Positions 34,774-46,100 of a stretch of DNA of 64,000 nt are shown here, piece by piece. Made by a program: the position numbers and the translations under genes. The first letter of the stretch is position 1. Every line of letters begins with the position of its first letter. The notes under the pieces are model-generated. The model saw nothing but the letters and a program-made list of their open reading frames with translations. It was not told the origin of the DNA and did no database searches. Origin of the DNA: Diphasiastrum complanatum (Eukaryota > Streptophyta > Lycopodiopsida > Lycopodiales > Lycopodiaceae); assembly GCA_029204225.1 (NCBI GenBank), contig CM055114.1, positions 12,894,144-12,958,143 of the forward strand. Direction: 5' to 3'.

Positions 34774-34800
34774 AAGGGGGGGTGCTGGATTTGTCTCCTC
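34774..34800 (+). other. Polypurine tract and start of copia 3' LTR
   Basis: ATTAAGGGGGGG (about 34772-34783) is followed by TGCTGGATTTGTC. This is the usual copia layout: PPT, then an LTR beginning TG. The LTR probably runs several hundred bp (to roughly 35.3 kb); its end and a matching 5' LTR were not found. Confidence 0.6.
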
Positions 34801-35814
34801 TACTCTCCCAAATCCCATGTTTAATCTGCCTCCATTCATGTTGCATATTTACTCGCGTTGTCACGCAGTCTGCGTATTTACATGCAAATTCTCACATGCG
34901 ACGAAAAGACGAAAAGCAAAGACTGACGACACACCCTTTTCAAGCTCACTCCATGCAGCTGCGCTAACAGATTGACAACGATTGCAGCCACCCACGATCT
35001 CTTACAGACACAACATCCACCTTGTACTTTCTTCATCTGCATACCTGTAACAGTATGTATGTAGATACTGATCAACAATGATCATAAGTGTGGGATCAAG
35101 AGATCGAAGATTGGACGACTGAGTCCTAACGAATGAGAGTGTATGTAAATTAGCATCAGAAGCTTATCAGAAAGAAAGACGAAGTAGATGCCTTGTGCAT
35201 TGATTCTTTATTGTCAGCAATAAGGTTTCATTCCTTTACAGATTGAATAAGCTTTGTAGGGCACGCGATTTCGTCCGCTATTGTCTTGTGCTCTATCACA
35301 TTATTGACATGTATACTTGATATACTTAATCTGATACAGTTCTTTGTTCTGCGTTCAGATTTGTGTTAATATTGCTATGCTTATTATTCATTCTGTTTGA
35401 TCTTTCCAGTTGCTCTTTTTGGTAAAAGACGACTAACATTTAATCTTATCTTTCGCGACTAATTATTAGTTGAGCACAGTCTAGCTCTTTGCGAATCATT
35501 CGCGACACATAATTTGTCTTGCTATTTGCGACAAATTATTCTTCTGGCGCTTCATTTGTTAATGTTTGGCTACGTAATCAAGAATGGCCGTGATTTCCAC
35601 ACTAAGGTTATGCTCATTCTGATAGGCATAGTCATGCTTACTTAATAACTTAAAATAGTGTCACTAATAGGTAATGTTGGAAGCTTTGAAGTAGTCGCTC
35701 TTGCAAATTGAGCTCATTGAAGAAATAAAAGTGCTTGCGAATGTTGCAATGCGATAGAAAAATGTTTATGATATAAAGATACAATGACGGATGGTAACAT
35801 AATATTTTTCCCTT
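34801..35814. other. Probable copia 3' LTR remainder, then no recognisable gene
   Basis: The first part (to about 35.3 kb) is presumably LTR. The rest shows no coding signal. GCGAC/CGCGAC words recur at 35455-35530 (CTTTCGCGACTAATTATTAG, TTCGCGACACATAATTTG, TTTGCGACAAATTATT), forming a small cluster. Confidence 0.35.
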
Positions 35815-36700
35815 GGCGTTTCACAATAAGCTCTGCACATAATGATAGAAAATAATTAAATTTCTTGTGAAGACACCCATCCAAAGCAAAGGGGATGAAA
35901 TCTTCACCAGGTGCATGATCATTATAATCTCGTTCTTTCTCTTGAGCTGCGTGAGATGTAGCAGCTCATTGCATCGTGGGAGAACGACGAAGAAGATTAT
36001 GTCGAGAGGGATTAGCAATAATAACATCACCAAGAGGCGAATTTCCTCACACGAGAGAACAAGATCAACATGTTGATGAGATGATTGCAAAAAAGACCCT
36101 GATAAAATGTGTGTCTGCTCTCAAGCAACTTGAAAATCACTATCATAAGCAATAGCAGCAAGAACATCATGAATGAAATCACGTGATACAATATGATCTC
36201 CACTTGAGGGGCACCGCATAAGATGAGTACCCAAAAAATCCAACACATGCCCAAATGAACACTTAGAGAGACCATTTAACATTGAACGTGGAAGCCCCAA
36301 TTTGGTACGAATGGCAGTGATAAACAAAAGTTAGAGTTGGGTCACAAGAGTGGAAGAATTGGATGTGCAACCAACCAAGCCCTCGCACTAGGACCAACAA
36401 ATGAAAGAAGATGAGCTCAAATTGCATTAGAAGGTGAATCATTGACAAGTTGAGTGAAGAATTAAGAGTGAAGATGCTCCATGATAGTCCTCTAAAAAAC
36501 CAATAGCTGATTGCCACCAAAAATTCAAAGGGAGACACAAAAGGCTTCACAAGCACTGGAAGTAAATCTCTAGTAGTGCGAAGAGCGTGTTGAAAAGCAA
36601 AATTGTCGGTTTCCAAGGAGCCACCGAATCAAGAAGAAAAGGCTGGTCACCTTGCTGAAACTTGGAAACTAGTGCACCGGCAACAAGACCCAACTTCCTA
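35815..36700 (-). pseudogene. Non-LTR retrotransposon relic: C-terminal cysteine/nuclease-like domain
   Basis: Minus-strand pieces include SGGIGMSRKLGLVAGALVSK (about 36730-36670), ITAIRTKLGLPRSMLNGLSK (36320-36260), FLGTHLMRCPSSGDHIVSRD (36245-36185), FIHDVLAAIAYDSDFQVA (36185-36130), then VDLVLSCEEIRL, DVIIANPSRHNLL in a second frame, AAQEKERDYNDHAPGEDFIP and FALDGCLHKKFNYFLS. I recognise this from plant and algal RT-bearing proteins, where it follows the reverse transcriptase. The HxLxC...H..xRD pattern followed by an Asp-containing strand (VDLVL...VIIADP-like) resembles the restriction-like endonuclease tail of early LINEs, which is inference. Stops and frameshifts show decay; no RT core is visible. 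Confidence 0.5.
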
Positions 36701-37494
36701 GACATGCCAATACCACCCGAGAAAGCATGAAGAAAAATTTATCGTTTAAAAAATTGATCTTCATAAGTATTAAAGGTGTCTGGCCTCAAAAGTCGACCAA
36801 ATACGCCCAATAAAATATGATCAAAATCTCGAAGTAATGATAATATGTTAGGTAAAGGAGAAACCATTGAACTCAGAACAGGAAAATTTCTACAAATGGC
36901 TTATGAAAATCACTCTGGAATTAAAAATTAAGCAAACATCACAAGAAAATCGTTGCCTTATATTAGCATCTCAGTGAACCTTATGGCTTTTACTTTTTAA
37001 CTGAACTCTTTCATACTTTTGATGAGTTTTCCCATTTTCTATTAATAAAAGCATGAAACTTCTTCTTATGGGGCCTAGTTACAAAGTTGTAAATCCAATC
37101 CCGTTTAGTATTCATGTGACCAATCAAAATTTGCCACGCTGTAATAATAATAATTTATTTATTTTTCCAAGTGAGATCACTAACACGTGGCTAGCATCGA
37201 AGTGGGCGGGCGTAATAGACCTAGCGCTCTCAAAGCGCCCTCCAAGCTGTTAGGTCATCCTCATCTTCTTCTTCCGGTTCTTCTTCATCCTCTGTCGTTC
37301 TTTTTCCTTCTGTTTATTTATTTGTTTCTCTGCCGCTGCTCTTGTTGCTGCTGCTTCGTCTCGTCGTCTGCATTATCCATCGCTCCGCTATGGACGCCTG
37401 CTTGTGTTTCCTGACCTAGCGGCCTCCTCGCCTTTCCCGATCTCGAGATTTAGCCTCATCTTTCGATACTCAAAGCACACAGCGCGATTCTTCA

Positions 37495-37580
37495 TCATCT
37501 TTTTCGATATCATGCCATCAATCTTCGGAAGACATTGTCATCTTTTTCGATATCATGCCATCAATCCCCGGAAGACATTG
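37495..37580. repeat. 43-bp tandem duplication in the leader
   Basis: Two adjacent copies, 37495-37537 and 37538-37580, start TCATCTTTTTCGATATCATG and differ only at ATCTTCGG versus ATCCCCGG. The putative splice donor follows only the second copy. Confidence 0.95.
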
Positions 37581-37621
37581 TCAGGTAGCCGTTCGCGACT
37601 AGGTATTCATTTTTGGTATCG

Positions 37622-37902
37622 GTTTTGTTTGCAAAGTTTTCCATAATATAGTCTAGATCTTCAGAGTGTGTGACGTTTGCAAATATAATCTTCACGAGCC
37701 TAACTGTTCAGCAGTTTTTTATATAATAATACTTCTAAACTCTTGGAGAACGGTTTTCTCTATGACAGTTTTCTTTGCAAAGTTTTTATGGATAGTTTAG
37801 ATCTTAAAAGCCTGTGATGTTTGCATATCTAATCTTCATAAGCCTATCAACTGTTAAGCCGCATATATTAAGCATTCTAAACTCTGGAAGAACGGTTTTC
37901 GT
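37622..37902. repeat. Tandem duplication (~140-bp unit) in the putative leader intron
   Basis: Copies at about 37622-37758 and 37768-37902 share TTGCAAAGTTTT, (G/A)TCTAGATCTT-like text, TAATCTTCA(C/T)(G/A)AGCCTA, and end ACTCT(T)GGA(G/A)GAACGGTTTTC. They are moderately diverged. Confidence 0.8.
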
Positions 37903-37979
37903 TTTGAAGTCAGAGCATCCTTGCTACAAGCTGAAGCCGTGTGAAGCACACGTATCGATTATAGCACACTTTTATCCAA

Positions 37980-38297
37980 ATGGCATCTCCTAAGGACGAT
38001 GATAGAGATGAGGAATGGTTTAAAGAGGTGTATGGGAAAGAGTACACTGGACCGACTAATCCTCGTGAAGATGGCAAAGACCCTAAGAAAAGGGCACCTT
38101 CTAATCCTGTTACTACTGCTGGTGAATCAGATGAGGAAGAACACATTCCTGACCCTAACGCAGTGCCTACTGATTTCACCAGCAGGGAAGCCAAGGTTTG
38201 GGAGGCCAAAGCCAAGGCCATTGAGAGAAACTGGAAGCGCAGAAAAGAAGAAGAACTTACATGTCGTATTTGTGGTGAAACTGGCCATTTTCCGCAG
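37980..38297 (+). CDS. KH gene coding exon 1
   Basis: 106 codons from ATG (context CAAATGG), ending CCG CAG before GTAAGT. It encodes the acidic N-terminus, a Lys/Arg-rich helix (KAKAIERNWKRRKEEELTC) and the first three zinc ligands (CRICGETGH). It ends in phase 0, inside the knuckle. This start is preferred because no in-frame ATG lies between the putative leader-intron acceptor (37913) and 37980. Confidence 0.85.
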
Positions 38298-41200
38298 GTA
38301 AGTCTGTGGAGGTCTAGGTAAGTACTCGAACCAACTCCGGACGTTGTCTTAAGATATTTCCTGGGTTTCCCCCTCTCAATGGTTACGAGTCATGTTGCTT
38401 TATAGCCTTCCATCAGCAATAAGAGGGCCTCTTCTGAAAAAGACTTCTAGAATGGCTGTTATCAACTTCTACCAGCCGGGGAACATATTATTCTTTTGCC
38501 TACTTTTATCTATCCAGCACATAGTTTCTTGGAGCAGAATATAAATGCGACTTAATTTTTTGGCACGGACTGTTGCCAATCCGTCATTATTGAAATCAGG
38601 ACACAGGCAAAGGTCAAGCCCTATGCAACTAAGACATTGGAACATTTAAGTGCATTGTCTTGTCAATGTTAAATTTTGGGACTGAAGTATGATTGATCTT
38701 GTGGAAACTGAACTTCATTCCAATAAAGATAGGCACGTGTAATTCAATGTTGTCTCATACGTGCAGTTTGTTTCTTGACGGACAGCTACCAAGCATTTTC
38801 GTTGTTGTAGATTGTATGCAGTTCTTTGGATCATTCTCTTATTATTGATTGTTTTTCACGTTCAGACATTTTTTGATCCATTATTGTTCTGATTTTTCTA
38901 TTGTTGTATTCAATTCAAGTAGTGTCTCCAGAAGGCTCATGGCTGGAAAAAATGCTCACGAGTTGTCATTGCAAAAATTTCCATCCACACGTAATCCCTA
39001 AGGAATAGGATTCTTAAACTTGTCGTTGGAAGGCAGCTACTTTGCGTAGCCACATTGTCCTGAAGAGTGCAACTGCTATGAATTTCTTGTGTATACCTGC
39101 TGTTTTCTTGCTATGGAAGGTTCTTTTACGTGGTGCACATTTAAGAATGTTGACTTGGTTTGTTGATTCATTATTGCAATTTACTCATATAAACATTCTC
39201 CTGAGCACCAGGAATGATCACTATATGTGAATGCTTGTTCACACAATAAAGAACCCTTTGAATCTTCAAACATAAAGGGAAGATGCACGTGACTGTTGAA
39301 GCAGAGATTTTTTCTTGGATTCACATTAGTTTACATTCTTGCTTACAACTAAGTTGTTCTTTAGTCTCTTCTACCTTTATTTAATTATGCGTTGTCTATT
39401 GTTCTGCAGGGGTGCCCTAGCACTCTAGGAGTTAATAGGAAATCTAGGGAGGTGGTTGAAACTATTCCTGTACGAGAAAAGCGGTTAAAACCACGTATTA
39501 TTGGAACAGGTGGCTCAGTCATACAGAGTTTAGAGAAAGATACAGGTTGTCGGTTAAGACTTGAAGATAGCCATTCTGGTGGCAGTGTTGCATTCACAGT
39601 GCGTGTAACTGGGCCAGATAGACTTACTGTTAACAAGGCAGTAGATTTTTTGAACAATTTTTTGAATCAACTGGAAGATGATCCTAAACCCCAGTCTATG
39701 AGAGGTTCACAAAGCTCATATGTTGCACCTGCGATGAATCCTATCATAGCAGCACAAATGCAACACATTGAACGACTTCAGCAAAATTCAAATGTGTTGT
39801 CAGTTCCTGGCCAAAGTGATCTTGCACATGCGAATGATAGCAGAGCTGGAAAAGAGCGATTTGTGTCTCATTCAGAAAATCACAGGATGTGGGATGGAGG
39901 TTCTCCTCGTACTTTGAATGGCTCAAGTGGTTCTTTTTCCGTTTATAGTCTAACACAAGGTCAGGATCAATTGTTTATGGTCTTAGTTTGAGTTGAGTGA
40001 GGTGCCTAAAAGGGCAGTAAATATCTGTAAAGAAGAGAATGAGCAGTTTTCTGTTGGATGTTAGAGTGTTTTCACATTTAAAAGCTTGAAATAATTTAGG
40101 GGTTTCTCAGCCAAAATTTGAGTTATCTAGCTGCTCAGTATCTAAGAAATGGTAGAGTTTGCAGGCACAATTGTTGTGTTGGCAACCTTTATGGCTGAAT
40201 CCGACGTCACTTTTAGAGTGAGCTCCAAATGTGACATTTTGTTTGTGCAATTGTAGGACAATGTGGCAGTAAATCTATGTTCTGATACATTACAAACTCC
40301 AGATGATATTTAACTGACTTCATTGTTCTGTTCCTTAATTGTTGTGTAGATAGTAGATATTTTTTTCTTGAAGCTCCTCAACTTGACTGACATCATTTCT
40401 TTGCTAGATATAAAATATGCTCAGTTGTTGGGGCTTGTTTATTCTTTCATTGAGAGGTCGAACTACGGAATAGTGCTTGATTGGCTAATATATTCACTCT
40501 CTGATGAAGGTCGAGATAGTTCTGCTGTGGGTAACCTATCGTCTTTCAATGGGAAGGGCCCAGGCATAACCTTGGAAGAAAGGGGATTGTACAATCATGA
40601 CCAAGGTCTGGACAGGAGAATATTGCATGGACAGCTGGATTATCTTTATGGTCAAGAGAAGAAGCAGGAAGTGGAGGTCAGATTTGACGAGCTGCATTTG
40701 CCACAAACCCTTGAAGAGCTTGAAAGGATGTTCATGTTTGAAACAAGGCAGCTGACACAGGATCAGAATGCTGAAGAGGATAAAGAACGGGCAAGACACC
40801 ATGAGGTACTTTCTCTCAGCCAAGATGTTTGCTTGCTTTATTCTCTTCCAATGTTAACTAGTTTATATTTATTCCACACTCTTCAGGCTTCTGCAGAATT
40901 TTGACTAGAGCATGGTTATTGTAGTGGTTAGAAAATGTATTCAAGAACTGGGCAACAAAGCAAACGTGCTGAACCTGATTTTGCTTTCTGACTTAATTAG
41001 GCACGGTCTATAGCGTGGCTTTTCTAATTGACCCCCCTTTGGATAGTCTTTTGCAGCTGTACATAGCTGCTCTTTTATTCGAATTTAGCGAAATCCAGTA
41101 GCTGAAAAATTAGCAGTACAAAATGTGCTTCAATTAGAGTTTATTTTCCTATCAGTTAAAAGTTCTTCAAGAAAATATCCATTTTTCCAAACACGTTAGT

Positions 41201-43111
41201 CAAGGAAACTAAATAGTTCAGTTTTTTCCAATTGATGCATGGTATGCTTTTCTTCGATTTTGTATCTGTGGAGTGGCAAAAGAGAAGCACATCCATCTTG
41301 TACCTCTTCTTTGTTGCCTGTTTCAAATCCCGTTCTCTTTTTTCATATTTCTTCATTGCAACCTTTATTCCTTGATTCCTACCTGGCCTTGTGGAGTACC
41401 CTAGTGGAAATCTTGTTCTCTTTTTTGATACTTTTTCATTGCAACCTTTATTCCTTGATTCCTCCTTGGCCTTGTGGAGTAGCCTAGTGGTCTAGTGGCC
41501 TCTATGTTCTTAAGTTGTTTCAAATATTGAATTTATTAGCACAAGGCTTCTTCTTCAAAAAGAGCCCCTCATAGTAACTCTGTTTCTACACTTAAATTCC
41601 ACTCGTTGTCCTACTCAAAATTGAAGCCCAAGTCTTTATTATTGAAATGTTTCCACCAGTTTTTTTGAAATGGGATTTGGCCTTTTGTCTTGTGCCTGTG
41701 ATCATCTTGGTTTTGTGTACATTAATCTACAAATTGGAAACATCAGAGAAACACCCAGAGATTTTAAGCGTTTTGGCAAATTTCTACGATATCTTGCAAT
41801 TAATACATCATCATATGCATAAATTGATAGTAGGAAGGTTATCCTGCTACGTGGAAGCCGCCTCCATTTTCTGCAGTCCTTTCTTCGAGTTTATCCATAG
41901 ACAACCTAAATAGAGTTGGGGATAGAGGAAAACCATTTTCAACTCCTTGCTAAATTTGGAAATCGCATTATTTTGTTTTCTGAAATAGTGTACAAGAGGT
42001 TTTGTTGGCTCTACTGATGCACATACATAAAGTCCAAGTGTTGCTTCTTAAGACTTTGGAGTCCACAGGCCAATGTTTGCTCGAATCGCGGTTTGAACCA
42101 TGAACTGTGGTTCGAACCGGCCGATTTGAACTGGCTCGGTTTGAACCATGGTTCGGTTTGAACTGCTATCCGCTTAAAAATTGTCTGCCTCTTGTGATGA
42201 AAAGGGCTATCAATAAATCTACTAGAAGGCTGTTAATACTACCATCATTGAGGAGGCAATGACATAGGGAGGAGAGGGTACATTGTTGTTTTGTAATTTG
42301 TAAATTTCTGATGCGCCCTCAGCTTTTAATTCTGTTTCATAACATATGCTTATCCAGAGGTTGAGAGACCTCCACTTTTCACTAGACATGTCACACAAAT
42401 TTGGGGCAATTATGGATTTAAACAAGAGGGTGATGGGACATTTTAGATCTCGATTCTGTAGAAAACTTATTCAAGATGAATCATCATTTGTTGTGACTGT
42501 GGTCTAGGGGAGATTTTAGTCTCCACTCTAATATACGATATCCACCTCCAAACTTCAAAGAGGGGCCCAGGCTACTATGAATTATGAAACATTGCTGACT
42601 TGTGCAGAATACTTCTACGGGTACAGGAGGCAGAGAGGTTTGGAGGTTGATTATGAGAATTGATGCATCATGCTAGCTTCACAGACATCCCTAACTTAGG
42701 TTGATACTTATTACTGTTCATGTAATGTGAATCATGATTTATCCTCAAAAAGAATCAAATTTTCAATAAAATACAAAAAACCCTAAAACCGGTTCGAACG
42801 GTTCTACGGTTCAAACCTGGTTTGCCTGATTCAAACGCGGTTCACACCATCGCATCGGCTTCGAACCACCGGTTCGAACCGGGTATCTAAACAATTTTAC
42901 AGGCATATTGAACCATGCCAATTTCGATTCTCTCCCAAAGCCTTTTTCTTGGAATATTATGAAAGGATTTTCTAGAATTGACTAAACAACATTATTGTGT
43001 CACCCACTTCCCTTGTGTATCTTCTGAAATTACTGCGTGGTCGTTTACTGTACAATGTCTTGGTGTGAAACTAGCTGCAGTTTGTAGTAGAGTTGCATTG
43101 TACTTGACCTA

Positions 43112-43180
<69 letters not shown>

Positions 43181-46100
43181 ATTGATGTCTTTTAGGTTTA
43201 GGTACCAAAAGGTACATAAGACAATACATTTCAAGCGTGATTCTTACTATGGGAACATAATGCATCTCTGATAGAAACAAAAACAAAAACTGATATCAAA
43301 TTGATGTGGACTAGGATATCAGTAAAAAGACTATGAAAGATCTAAAATAAAAATGTAGTAATGGGCATTATGATGATTACTCTAAGCTATCAAATATCGT
43401 TGGGGTAATGGCTGGAAAGAAATGCAATTGGTGCAATAGAAGATGTCGCTATTGCATGTGGTTGTCTCTGATGAAATGAAGGTGTCTTTGAGCTGCTATA
43501 TGTACATCGATGGCTGGCTCGCAGTGCCTAAGGTCTCAAAGTCGATGCTCTTCAGTTTCAACTTTCCACCCCATCCAAAAAGCAATGTTGACAAATCTTG
43601 TCCTGTGTGGGAATTCCTTAAAACGTTTCAGTTTCTACTTACAATCGATGAAAGGATATGCAATTATGCCTCAGAGTGAAATGTAGGCTAGCCTCAAACC
43701 TGAGTATTGCAAAATAGAATATTCCCAAACAAGCATCTTTGGTCTCATGTAATAGCGTTATAGCGATTTCAAGCTCATCAATGTAGAGGTTAAACAGGAT
43801 AGGAGAGAGCGACACCCATAGTTCACTTCCATTAGTACTAATGATCGTATTTGAGAGCCCCCCTTGAGATTTGAACACCCCAGGACTCTCATATAGTGCC
43901 ATCAGTCATTATTGTAATGCATATAATGTGTTGTAAAGTGCAACTCTCAAAAGCTTTAAATAAGCATGTGGCATGAATTAGAGGCTTGTCTAAAGCCGAC
44001 AAAAGAACAATATTCTTTCTCCTTTTGATGTTTTGTTGTGTCTATAAGTGTCCAAGAGGGTAAAAATATGGTCGGTGGTGGAGTGCAGTTTTCTGAAATC
44101 ATCCGTTCTCAAAGCATGGAAATCCCTAGCTTCTGCTTCTGCACTTCCTACAATCTGCAAAATGGTCTCGCAAAGCTCGGCCATGATATGTGTGATATTT
44201 TTTTTGTTTTATGTAGTTCCCAGATTTGTGGATGGGATGGATGATGTTGATACATTAGGAGGATGGAAAACAGAGATGACAATGATATTAAGGAGATTTG
44301 GCCAAAATAGGTGAGACAATGTCTATGGCATGAAAGAGGAGTTTTGTGTCAGATCTGATGTCAAGGTATGATTACATTTCAACCTTTTAAAGGCTTCGTA
44401 CCATCTGCAGAATCAAGAAACTCAAATGGTCGAGCAGACAACATGGGAGTAGATTTAGAATAGTATATTGAGTGATAGCAAATTGTGTTTAGGTCAAAAC
44501 GTAGTTCAAAAGTGGAGGGAATGCACCGTCACGCCATAACGACTTTGAGGCATAGTGGTACAAAAAGTCTGTAAGTCCTTGAATTTGAGAGTCTATGTAC
44601 GCATTTTTCTTTTGGAGTAATAAAGAGTGGCAATGGCATTGGGTTTTCTAGAGGGGGTGCTTGTATGTCCAAAGGACATGAAGATGGAACACTAGTCATA
44701 GTAATTCTATGAACTATGGTGGAATTTATGGATTGCAGTTTTATGCGAAGGTAGATGGAAAAGCAAAGGAAGAGGCCGTATGGAAGGAGCTTGTCCAAAA
44801 AAGCATCAAGGGACAATTGGTTGAGGAGCGACTGCTACGAGTCCTATTAAAGGGGAATGTGTTAAGGGAGAAAGGTATTTTGTGTATGTTGTGGAGGGGG
44901 AGATATGGACAACAATAATTGTCAGTAATCTAAAAAAACCACTCCAAGTCTGTCTAGGATCTGCAAATCGCTGATTTACAAACAATACGCTAATAATAGA
45001 ATGATTGATATTCAAGCATACTTGACTAAGTACTATGCATCCTCATTTATCAAGTACATAACAAGGAGTAAGTGAAGTATTCACCTATAGTAATAAACTT
45101 ATCATTCACCATTAATGATAGCATAAGCAACGAAGAGGTCATTTTATTGTAGTACAAAGTACAATGATGTCTTGACTCAAAATAGTAGCATTATCATGCT
45201 ACCCGAAAAGCTTGTCCTAGCTTGTTACTATACTTCCATCTATAGCTTTCTCTCTCTCTCTCTAACCCTACCTACTGCCACCTATCACTAGGCACGCACT
45301 CACCTATGTAGGTACACTAAAACCTTTCAGTCTAATTTAGGAGTGGTCTAAAAAATGATTTAGGCCTACAACAAAAAATATTTCTAGACATACATTATTT
45401 CTTACCATATATTTGTGCCCATGCTAAAAGTGAAATGAGATGTCTGACAATGTGATAGCAGATATGGAAAGGGAAGTAATGTATGCTAGAGACCTCACAA
45501 GATAGTCAACCACCCTATGACCTCTGTTGTGAGGGCTCGTGACAGATAACCAGCTCATGTGACTCTCGTAGATGAAGTAGCTGCTCCCCATAGTTGTAAA
45601 TAGCCGATCTCAATTTGCTGCAGCAAACGCCCTATAGATGGTGATGTAGAGGGTAATTCTCTATATTGTGTAACTCTACCTGGCAATGTGATGTTTGAGC
45701 ATTTTTTTAGCACAGTTAAAAGAACATATCCTTGCTCAGACAAGGAGACAATGTCCATTGAGATATTTGCATATGGAGATACGCATCATGAACATACAAG
45801 GTCTTTGCTGGAAATTAGCATGTTGCAATGAAAACTTCCCACTCTAGTCCAATATCACCCCGCCTTGAAGCTTGAGCGAAATATATCTAGCTTGCTCATC
45901 TTGACGTAGAATTGAAAGAGATGGTCGTAAGAGATCTTTGATCAAGCATGCAAGCCTATCTGAGCCTCTAATACTTCTGACCTGGTCTCGCCAATTATGA
46001 ACCAGGGTACCGCTCCTCTTTGGAAACTAACCTGCATATGTAACAAGGTAAATTTGGTAGCCCTCTCTTTCGACTCTGCCAAAATATCAAGCTCATAGTT

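Larger units (their letters stand above)
37250..37979 (+). promoter_or_regulatory. Probable promoter-proximal/5' UTR region of the KH gene with a leader intron
   Basis: CT-rich text from about 37258 (CTTCTTCTTCCGGTTCTTCT), typical of plant 5' leaders, precedes the ATG at 37980. A possible leader intron has donor TCAG/GTAGCC after 37584 and acceptor GAAGTCAG after 37913. No clear TATA box. Short upstream ATGs occur at 37512 and 37555, one in each copy of the 43-bp repeat. The transcription start is unknown. Confidence 0.4.

Noticed and set aside
36121-36616. Hydrophobic minus-strand ORFs suggesting a membrane protein
   Set aside because: The recognisable non-LTR motifs run through several frames here; the hydrophobic reading is a frame shadow.
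42787-42885. GGTTCGAAC words resembling a tRNA T-loop/B box
   Set aside because: No acceptor stem, anticodon arm or A box can be folded around them; they belong to the repeat-word array.
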